Positions 54,263 through 60,256 of a stretch of 60,256 bases of DNA are shown piece by piece (within the stretch, counting starts at the first letter, position 1; every line of letters starts with the position of its first letter). Made by a program: the position numbers and the translations under genes. The DNA lies in the NCBI GenBank assembly GCA_012839295.1, contig DUNO01000032.1, positions 1 to 60,256 on the forward strand, written 5' to 3'. The notes beneath the pieces are model-generated. The model was given only the letters and a program-made list of their open reading frames with translations, had not been told where the DNA came from and did not search any database. Source of the stretch: Clostridiales bacterium. Lineage in GTDB: Bacteria; Bacillota; Clostridia; Lachnospirales; Lachnospiraceae.

Positions 54263-54275
54263 TAGGAAATTAGAA

Positions 54276-54364
54276 AATTTATCTATATAACAACAAAAAA
54301 TTTTATCCATATGGCTCCATTGCAATTTTATCTGTATAACCCGGGAATAATTTATCCATAACAG
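54276..54364. repeat. Four tandem repeats between cysK and the Rrf2 gene
   Basis: AATTTATCTATATAAC (54276-54291), AATTTTATCCATATGGC (54299-54315), AATTTTATCTGTATAAC (54324-54340) and AATTTATCCATAACAG (54349-54364) share AATTT(T)ATCYRTAT. The starts are 23, 25 and 25 bp apart, so all would face a similar side of the helix. The array lies between the two divergent promoters and is a good candidate binding array for the Rrf2/CymR-like regulator. Confidence 0.75.
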
Positions 54365-54415
54365 TATTTACCGAATACGCTTGTTTTATATACCTGCCAC
54401 GGATATATTTGTTGA

Positions 54416-54444
54416 TTGACAATTCTATTATTTTCCGATATCAT
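54416..54444 (+). promoter_or_regulatory. Promoter of the Rrf2/CymR-like gene
   Basis: TTGACA (54416-54421), a 17-bp spacer and TATCAT (54439-54444), about 35 bp before the ATG at 54483. Confidence 0.8.
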
Positions 54445-54482
54445 AAATACATATAAAATCAGTATGAAATGGAGGTGTTATT

Positions 54483-54929
54483 ATGAGATTGTCCGCAAAG
54501 GGCCGCTATGCCCTGGCCGCTACCACCAGTATGGCAACACAGCATAATAGCAATGAATATATCACATTAATCAGTATTTCCGAGAAACTTGGTATTTCAA
54601 AAATATATCTGGAGCAGGTATTTTCATTATTAAAGCACGCTGGAATCGTCAATTCCATCAAGGGCTCCCAGGGAGGCTACCAACTATCCAGATCCCCCAG
54701 CCAAATAACGGTTTACGATATCTTATCCGCGATTGAAACCTCACTGTTCGAAGGTACCGAGGAGACGGTAAATGACACTGCCCCTGATATAGAGGCGGCC
54801 TTAAAGGTTAAGATTTTTGAACCCCTGGATCATACAATCGAGGAATTCTTAAAGCTGACCTCCCTGTATGACCTGGTATCCGAAGCCGAAAAGCACAAAG
54901 GCAGTGACGGGTTTATGTTTTTTATCTAA
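54483..54929 (+). CDS. Rrf2-family regulator, CymR-like, without cysteines
   Basis: This 148-residue protein has the Rrf2 winged helix (MRLSAKGRYALAATTSMA, ISEKLGISKIYLEQVFSLLK and the wing GSQGGYQLSRSP). It contains no cysteine at all, so it cannot hold the Fe-S cluster of IscR/NsrR and fits the CymR group, which controls cysteine and sulfur genes. It diverges from cysK, whose product may be its partner. Targets probably include cysK, itself and perhaps the aprAB-cysDN operon. GGAGG precedes the ATG by seven bases. Confidence 0.92.
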   Translation: MRLSAKGRYALAATTSMATQHNSNEYITLISISEKLGISKIYLEQVFSLLKHAGIVNSIKGSQGGYQLSRSPSQITVYDILSAIETSLFEGTEETVNDTAPDIEAALKVKIFEPLDHTIEEFLKLTSLYDLVSEAEKHKGSDGFMFFI

Positions 54930-55088
54930 ATAATGCAAATAAATGCACCTCAAACCTTAGATGCCCCCCTTGTGGCAGGCAGTTAAAAGAATAAAACTGT
55001 ATATCACAAGGAGGCGCATATCAAGATAGATAAATCTATGTGTCTGGAGGTGTATTTTATTACAAAAAATTATATTTCTAATATTATG
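54930..55088. other. Intergenic stretch with a stem-loop after the Rrf2 gene
   Basis: CCTTGTG (about 54968-54974) pairs with CACAAGG (about 55007-55013) around an inner CAGTT/AACTG stem. No U-tract follows on the plus strand, so it is a weak terminator at best. A 25-codon frame beginning near 55038 runs into element B and has no support as a gene. Confidence 0.35.
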
Positions 55089-55257
55089 ATTCGGGCACCA
55101 AAAGTCTTTCTATAACTATCGCGGTGAATGCGAGTGCATATATATGCATATGGCGCAGACCGGGCATCGTATGGTTGCCTGCACTTGGCAATCATACGAT
55201 GTTAAAGGCAAGCCAGATGCATGTATATGCACTCGCATTCATCTCACAGCCTAAATC
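55089..55257. repeat. Element B: palindromic repeat downstream of cysN
   Basis: A 31-bp stem pairs 55123-55153 with 55213-55243 (28 Watson-Crick, two G-T, one mismatch). The invariant blocks are GGCGCAGACCGGGC (55152-55165), TTGCCTGCACTTGGC (55175-55189) and GATGTTAAAGGCAAGCC (55198-55214). The inner hairpin is CGTATG/CATACG, where elements A and C have different but still paired bases. The left flank GATTCGGGCACCAAAAGTC matches element D. It lies between the convergent Rrf2 and cysN genes. Confidence 0.9.
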
Positions 55258-55291
55258 TCCCCTAAATCCCTTTTTAAATCGGCTGCCGCCT

Positions 55292-56992
55292 TTAAATAAT
55301 CCAGAAATTATTATTAAAGATAATAGTCCGGTAGGTTTCAAACCTTAACCATTTATTTGCCACCGCAGCGGCCTCCTGCTCCCCTAAGGCCTTGGCATCA
55401 TGCAGGAACACTGCCAATTCAGTCTCCGAGGTGACCTTTATGGCAAAGCCCTTCTCATCAATGACGGGGTAGCCTGCATATTGGTATTCCTGCAGCGGCT
55501 TTATTTCCTCGATCCTCTTATTCCTAACCGTAACCGCGACTTCATCGCGGACAGCCAGCACATCAAAATGCTCCGGGTAGTGGTAGCTCTCCCCTTTCAC
55601 GGGGATCTCGTCACCAACAGTATAGACAGGATGCTCCTTCGTCTGTTTTGAGATATTGGAGCTTTCCAGGTTATAGTAGAATTCTTCAAAGATGCTGCCC
55701 CTGGCTGATAAATCCTGATACCGGAAGGTAGCATTTTCCCCTCGGAGGGCATCTCCTGCCCCAAGCTCCTCCACCACACCGCAGGCAGAGGTCATATTCG
55801 TTATCCTGTCAATTAAAACCAGCTCTCCCAGGGTTTTATGTTTTTTAAATTGATCCGCTACAATCTTCTCTGATAAGGTCAACTCACAGACCCCAATCTC
55901 ATTCTTCACCAACCGATCCGTATTCCGGTGTTCGCCCGTATTGACATCCACTTTATATTTAATTCTTGTCACAACGCCTGGAATAAGCTTTGTCCCCAGC
56001 TTTACAAAATAATGCTTATCCGGTGTCAGCTCGCTGTCATCCATCCATAAAAGGGACACGGTCAATTGCTTAGTGGTGGTCAGATCCGTCCCCTTGGTAA
56101 GCACACAGCCCCTGGAAACATCCACTTCCTTATTTAGCTGGATTGTAACCGCCTGGCCCCTCTTTGCTTTTTCCTCTTCCCTGTCTGTGATATGGATACT
56201 CTTTATTAGAGCCTTTTCATTACTTGGAAGCGCCGTGATCTCATCACCGGCAGCAATGCTGCCCGCTTCAATCTGTCCCTGGAAGCCGCGGAAGCTATGG
56301 TTTGGCCTGCAGACCCTTTGTACCGGCAGATAAAAGCCTTCTTCCCCGTCACTTAGGATATCCACCTGCTCCAAATGGGTTAAAAGTGCTTCCCCCTCAT
56401 ACCAGGGAATATTCTCTGACTTTGTCGTCAGATTATCCCCTTCGGTAGCCGAAAGCGGTATGATCTTGACATCCTGCAGGGAAAGCTCCTCTACCAACCC
56501 ATCAATCTGCTGCTTAATCTGGTCAAAGCGTTCCTCACTATATCCGATTAAGTCCATTTTATTTACTGCAAAGACGAAATGCCGGATTCCCATGAGGGAG
56601 CAAATCCTGGCATGGCGTCTGGTCTGGAGCAGTACCCCCTGCTTCGCATCCACAAGAATAATTGCAAGATCCGCAAAGGAAGCTCCTACTGCCATGTTCC
56701 TGGTATATTCCTCATGTCCCGGCGTATCCGCCACGATAAAGCTCCGGTGGTTCGTGGTGAAATAACGGTATGCCACATCAATTGTAATCCCCTGCTCACG
56801 TTCTGCCATAAGGCCATCCAGCAATAAGGAGTAATCGATTGCCCCGTCACGGCTGCCTACCTTACTGTCCAGCTCCAGCGCCCTGGCCTGGTCCGCATAC
56901 AGCAGCTTGGAATCGTATAAAATATGTCCGATCAGAGTGGATTTTCCATCATCTACACTGCCGCAGGTAATAAATTTTAATAAGCCCTTCAT
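55292..56992 (-). CDS. cysN: Sulfate adenylyltransferase subunit 1 (GTPase)
   Basis: This 566-residue protein has the GTPase motifs GSVDDGKST (about 11-19), DTPGHEEYTRNM and NKMDL, followed by two beta-barrel domains as in CysN. It powers activation of sulfate to APS by CysD through GTP hydrolysis. The C-terminal extension of about 100 residues beyond the EF-Tu-like part has no kinase (CysC) motif, so this is not the CysNC fusion. It overlaps cysD by one base (TAATG) and is last in the operon. Confidence 0.95.
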   Translation of the reverse strand: MKGLLKFITCGSVDDGKSTLIGHILYDSKLLYADQARALELDSKVGSRDGAIDYSLLLDGLMAEREQGITIDVAYRYFTTNHRSFIVADTPGHEEYTRNMAVGASFADLAIILVDAKQGVLLQTRRHARICSLMGIRHFVFAVNKMDLIGYSEERFDQIKQQIDGLVEELSLQDVKIIPLSATEGDNLTTKSENIPWYEGEALLTHLEQVDILSDGEEGFYLPVQRVCRPNHSFRGFQGQIEAGSIAAGDEITALPSNEKALIKSIHITDREEEKAKRGQAVTIQLNKEVDVSRGCVLTKGTDLTTTKQLTVSLLWMDDSELTPDKHYFVKLGTKLIPGVVTRIKYKVDVNTGEHRNTDRLVKNEIGVCELTLSEKIVADQFKKHKTLGELVLIDRITNMTSACGVVEELGAGDALRGENATFRYQDLSARGSIFEEFYYNLESSNISKQTKEHPVYTVGDEIPVKGESYHYPEHFDVLAVRDEVAVTVRNKRIEEIKPLQEYQYAGYPVIDEKGFAIKVTSETELAVFLHDAKALGEQEAAAVANKWLRFETYRTIIFNNNFWII

Positions 56993-57891
56993 TAGAAATA
57001 TCCCTCCCTCTTTCTTCTTTCCATACTTCCGGCCGCCTCATTGTCAATCACACGGGTTGTCCTCTCGGAGGAAACCGCACTCAAGGTTTCCTCGATAATC
57101 TCATCCAGGGTCACCGCTTCCGATTCATTGCCGCCAGTCAAGGGATAGCAGCCCAGGGTGCGGAAACGTACCTTTTTGTATTCGATTTTCTCCCCAGGCT
57201 TTAATTTTAACCTGTCATCATCCACCAGGATAATATTACCGTCACGGTAAATAACCGGGCGCTTCTTGGCATAATATAAGGATACAATATCAATGTTTTC
57301 ACGCTTAATGTACTGCCAGATATCCTTCTCCGTCCAATTGGAAATAGGGAATACGCGGATGCTTTCCCCCTTATTAATCTTTGTATTATAAAGCTTCCAC
57401 ATCTCCGGCCTCTGGTTTTTCGGATCCCAGGCATGGGTCTCATTGCGGAAGGAAAAGATCCGTTCCTTTGCCCTGGACTTTTCCTCATCGCGGCGGCCGC
57501 CGCCAAAGGCTGCCGTAAAGCCGTATTTATCCAGCCCCTGCTTCAAGGCCTGGGTTTTCATAATATCCGTGTAGGCGGAGCCATGGTCAAAGGGGTTGAT
57601 CCCCTGGGCAATCCCTTCCTCATTGCTGTAAACCAGCATTTCAATCCCCAACTCCCTTGCTTTCCGGTCGCGGAATTCGATCATCTCCCGGAATTTCCAG
57701 GTGGTATCGATATGCATAAAGGGAAAGGGCGGCTTTTCCGGATAAAATGCCTTCATCGCAAGATGCAGCATTACCGAGCTGTCCTTGCCAATGGAATACA
57801 GCATTACCGGTTTCTCACATTCGGCGGCAACCTCACGGATAATGTATATCGCCTCCGCTTCCAATTCATCAAGATGTGTCATATTACTCAT
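56992..57891 (-). CDS. cysD: Sulfate adenylyltransferase subunit 2
   Basis: This 299-residue PP-loop protein has the ATP-binding [18 protein letters not shown], and the conserved [19 protein letters not shown] and [10 protein letters not shown] segments. With CysN it makes APS from ATP and sulfate. I start it at the ATG at 57891 with CAGGGG seven bases upstream; a longer frame from 57936 begins without a ribosome site. It lies 57 bp after aprB and just before cysN. Confidence 0.95.
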   Translation of the reverse strand: MSNMTHLDELEAEAIYIIREVAAECEKPVMLYSIGKDSSVMLHLAMKAFYPEKPPFPFMHIDTTWKFREMIEFRDRKARELGIEMLVYSNEEGIAQGINPFDHGSAYTDIMKTQALKQGLDKYGFTAAFGGGRRDEEKSRAKERIFSFRNETHAWDPKNQRPEMWKLYNTKINKGESIRVFPISNWTEKDIWQYIKRENIDIVSLYYAKKRPVIYRDGNIILVDDDRLKLKPGEKIEYKKVRFRTLGCYPLTGGNESEAVTLDEIIEETLSAVSSERTTRVIDNEAAGSMERRKREGYF

Positions 57892-57948
57892 TCTTATACC
57901 CCTGCCTTTCCATTTTGGTATCCTATTCTTAGTCATAACTTTCCCGCT

Positions 57949-58263
57949 TTAGTACTGGTTTGAATCTTTACGGTTGATATCAATAACCAAAGCTTCACCG
58001 TCACTCTTTTCTACCTGCCAATGAACCAGGTCACCTTCGATTTCAACGGTCAGCCTGCTTCCCATGCCCCCGATATCGGCTCCCAGATAGAGGGCTATTG
58101 CTTTATAAGCGCATTCCTTCAGACAGGAGGAGCATCCCCAGCAGTCCTTCGGATATTTGATCCAGGCCTTTTTATCCTCATTTAGCTTAATCAGGTTTCC
58201 CGGACAGACCTTCAGGCATTTTCTGCAGCCGACGCATTTGCCCTGGTTAATTGCTATGCTCAT
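57949..58263 (-). CDS. aprB: Adenylylsulfate reductase beta-like ferredoxin subunit
   Basis: This 104-residue protein has two 4Fe-4S motifs: C10, C13, C16, C20 and C41, C44, C47, C51. The C-terminal half is a short beta region as in AprB, but shorter than dissimilatory AprB of about 150 residues. It overlaps the flavoprotein gene by 17 bp, so the two are coupled. It should pass electrons to AprA, reducing APS to sulfite and AMP. It is named by homology and context; a generic ferredoxin paired with another flavoprotein is less likely beside cysDN. Confidence 0.85.
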   Translation of the reverse strand: MSIAINQGKCVGCRKCLKVCPGNLIKLNEDKKAWIKYPKDCWGCSSCLKECAYKAIALYLGADIGGMGSRLTVEIEGDLVHWQVEKSDGEALVIDINRKDSNQY

Positions 58264-60031
58264 AAATATCCCTCCGTCCTACCAGTTCCCGGTAAATGAT
58301 CTGCAGTTCTCCTTCCACCAGCCTGGAATTCACGTATTTTAACCATTCTCCACTTTTTGCGGGATAGTCCAGGTTCTCTGCGAAGCTGTGCCATCTGGTT
58401 TCCTTCCTTGCCCGTAGATGTGCAATTACTGATTTACATACCACAAGCCTTTCCTTCAGCTCATAGACGAACATCAATTCATGCATATCCTCCGCTTTTA
58501 AATGTCCGCTTAAGCCCATAATCCGGTCTATCTTTTCTTCAGCAAGCTTAAGCTGCTTCTCATTAAATTGATAGTTCGTGCTGATTCCACCGGCATAGGT
58601 ATCCATGACCTTCTGCATTGCTTCCTCCAATTGCTCCGTGGTGAAAACCGGATCAGGCTCATCAAGAATTTGCCCAATTTCCTTTACCTTTGCCGCAATC
58701 AGCATGTCTTCTATGCGCCGGCTTAATAAGGATCCCTCCTTTTCCTTCCTTAGGTCCTCCAGAATGGCAAGGGCGGCAATCTCTCCTTCCACCAGGGCTC
58801 CGGTAACGTATTTCTGGGGGCATCCTCCTGCCACATCACCGGCCGCATACAGACCCTTAATTGTAGTCCTCCGCTTTGTATCGACCCAATACCCGCTTGC
58901 CGTATGGCCTCCCACGATATATGGCTCAGTGCCCTCGATTTCAACGTTCTGCTTACTTGGATCCTTACCATCTTCAATCCATTTTAAGGTCTGGCTTGGC
59001 GCCATATTAAGGTAGGCTTTCTTTAGCTCCTCGTCCTGGGCCGGGGTAATGCCTTCCGTCCGCAGGTAGCAGGGTCCCCTGCCCTCCTGGTTTTCCCGTA
59101 CCGTGCCATAGACACGTTCCGAGGTGGTGATGCCATACCTTGTTTCATATACCTCACCCTTCGCATTCACCTGCTTCGCACCGACACCCTGGGCTATGGT
59201 TCCGGTGGGCGCAATGGTGTCCTTACAGCGAAGTGCAATAAACCTCATCTCAAAGGTAGTCATCTCTGCCCCTGCCCGGATTCCCATGGCATATCCGGCT
59301 CCCGTGTTAAAGGGGGGATACCACAGCTTATGCCTTGAAAAACCGGGATTGTTAGGCCGGTAAAGCCCTGCCGCCCCTCCGGTTGCACAGATTACCCTTT
59401 TTGCCCTGATCTCATATAGGATGGGCTCCTCCACATGAATGGCAAAGGCACCGTAGATGCGGTTATCCTTTGCAATATAGTCGATAACATTCACCTGATT
59501 CAGGATCTCTACTTTTTTCAGGCCTTCCACCGCCGCTGCCAGGATTGGCTTTATGTTCTCCCCGTTAATCTTAATATTACGGTTGCCCCTCGCCACATAT
59601 TCACCGTTTTCATCCTTTAAAATCACAAGGCCAAGCTCCTCCAGCTTTTTCGTTACCCGGTTCAGACCCTCGGACATCGTCAGGAGCAAATCCTCCCTCA
59701 CAATACCGCCGGCATCCTTCTTTGCATAATCAACATAATTGTCCGGCGTTCTTCCCTTTACGATGTAGGCATTAATTGCATTAACACCTGCGGCCAGGCA
59801 GCCGCTCCTTTTAATGTTTGCTTTCTCCGCTATAATAATGGATGCATCCGAGTGTTCGCGAAGGGTCAGGGCTGCATAGCAGCCTGCGGTACCACCTCCA
59901 ACTATCAGCACATCGGCTTCAAGCTTCCTTAGTTCTATCCGTCTCCCTGACTCTGCCTCCGTATTTCGCTCCGTCCTTTCTCTTAGCCTTATTTGCTTTA
60001 TTTCTTGCTTTACCTCTATTTCCTTCTTCAT
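58247..60031 (-). CDS. aprA: Adenylylsulfate reductase alpha-like flavoprotein
   Basis: This 594-residue FAD protein of the fumarate reductase/AprA superfamily has the FAD-binding DVLIVGGGTAGCYAALTL at about 40-57 and GLYAAGDVAGGCPQKYVTGALVEG near 400. The C-terminal helical domain is present. The first 38 residues are unusually charged (Lys/Glu/Arg-rich) and precede the core. GGAGGAGG lies right before the ATG. Next to an AprB-like ferredoxin and cysDN it is probably the assimilatory APS reductase used by some clostridia in place of CysH. Element C lies 115 bp upstream of its start. Confidence 0.88.
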   Translation of the reverse strand: MKKEIEVKQEIKQIRLRERTERNTEAESGRRIELRKLEADVLIVGGGTAGCYAALTLREHSDASIIIAEKANIKRSGCLAAGVNAINAYIVKGRTPDNYVDYAKKDAGGIVREDLLLTMSEGLNRVTKKLEELGLVILKDENGEYVARGNRNIKINGENIKPILAAAVEGLKKVEILNQVNVIDYIAKDNRIYGAFAIHVEEPILYEIRAKRVICATGGAAGLYRPNNPGFSRHKLWYPPFNTGAGYAMGIRAGAEMTTFEMRFIALRCKDTIAPTGTIAQGVGAKQVNAKGEVYETRYGITTSERVYGTVRENQEGRGPCYLRTEGITPAQDEELKKAYLNMAPSQTLKWIEDGKDPSKQNVEIEGTEPYIVGGHTASGYWVDTKRRTTIKGLYAAGDVAGGCPQKYVTGALVEGEIAALAILEDLRKEKEGSLLSRRIEDMLIAAKVKEIGQILDEPDPVFTTEQLEEAMQKVMDTYAGGISTNYQFNEKQLKLAEEKIDRIMGLSGHLKAEDMHELMFVYELKERLVVCKSVIAHLRARKETRWHSFAENLDYPAKSGEWLKYVNSRLVEGELQIIYRELVGRRDIYEHSN

Positions 60032-60145
60032 ACCCTCCTCCTTATATTAACACCACTTATCTCCACCTAAATATCCCATTCTTTTGCATGAAGGTCACTA
60101 GGTAGCCCAAAGTCGATAGATACACTTCCCACCGCCGTCCCCAAT

Positions 60146-60256
60146 GATCCGCCCAACAAAAGGCTTCCTTAAACTAGCGCGGTGAATCTGAGTGTAGATA
60201 TCCACTTGGGCGCAGACCGGGCTTCCCATGGTTGCCTGCACTTGGCAATCATGGGA
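60146..60256. repeat. Element C: palindromic repeat upstream of aprA, cut by the window end
   Basis: The left flank GATCCGCCCAACAAAAGGC and ACTAGCGCGGTGAAT match elements A and B. GGCGCAGACCGGGC (60209-60222) and TTGCCTGCACTTGGC (60232-60246) are present without change. The inner hairpin is CCCATG/CATGGG. The left stem arm starts at 60181; its partner would lie beyond the window. Confidence 0.85.

Noticed and set aside
55038-55115. 25-codon frame running into element B
   Set aside because: It has only composition in its favour; most of its 3' half is the repeat itself.
60032-60256. SAM, cobalamin or T-box riboswitch before aprA
   Set aside because: None of the conserved core motifs of these classes is visible; only element C is recognisable.
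1-60256. tRNA and rRNA genes
   Set aside because: No cloverleaf ending in CCA or rRNA-like conserved tract was noticed on either strand; a covariance-model scan would be needed to be certain.

Overview
The window looks like a low-GC Gram-positive anaerobe, most likely a Lachnospiraceae (Clostridium cluster XIVa) genome. This is an inference from the two-component YesM/YesN regulators next to sugar ABC importers without ATPases, GPH and ROK genes, strong AGGAGG ribosome binding sites, cysteine-type sulfatases, and an AprAB/CysDN sulfate-reduction operon of the kind found in clostridia. No species call is possible from the sequence alone.

Region 1 (1-18.7 kb) is carbohydrate uptake and breakdown. 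A LacI regulator (+) faces a minus-strand operon: sulfatase 1, ABC binding protein, two permeases, class II aldolase and a fucose/arabinose-isomerase-like enzyme. A second LacI gene just upstream shares a 20-bp operator with that operon. Next come a ROK regulator, a GPH-family symporter broken by a frameshift near its N-terminus, a GH3 beta-glycosidase, a glucose-6-phosphate-isomerase-like gene and sulfatase 2.

Region 2 (18.8-43.9 kb) has two more ABC importers, each with a YesM/YesN two-component pair, a third sulfatase followed by a decayed sulfatase remnant, a DUF2264 protein, a GH88 unsaturated glucuronyl hydrolase, KduI/KduD with an unknown discoidin-like partner, an AraC regulator and a GH43 enzyme. 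None of the sulfatases or glycosidases shows a signal peptide, and no polysaccharide lyase is present. The picture is of a cell that imports sulfated or unsaturated uronate-containing oligosaccharides made elsewhere and desulfates and cleaves them in the cytoplasm. No importer carries its own ATPase, so a shared MsmX-type ATPase is presumably encoded elsewhere.

Region 3 (44-50 kb) is a Wadjet/MukBEF-like operon, jetA-jetB-jetC. The nuclease gene jetD survives only as about 23 codons overlapping the jetC stop, and a structured repeat sits between jetA and jetB. A tandem-domain MerR regulator and a short UvrA-like ATPase follow, divergently arranged.

Region 4 (53-60 kb) is sulfur assimilation: cysK and an Rrf2/CymR-like regulator share an intergenic region with four 16-17 bp repeats at a 23-25 bp period, then aprA-aprB-cysD-cysN. 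Sulfate freed in the cytoplasm by the sulfatases could feed this pathway (inference).

The most unusual signal is a family of long palindromic intergenic elements at 32.8, 48.1, 55.1 and 60.2 kb, all in the same orientation. They have invariant core blocks, and stems that differ in sequence but keep pairing. Two of them bracket the sulfate operon and one splits the jet operon.
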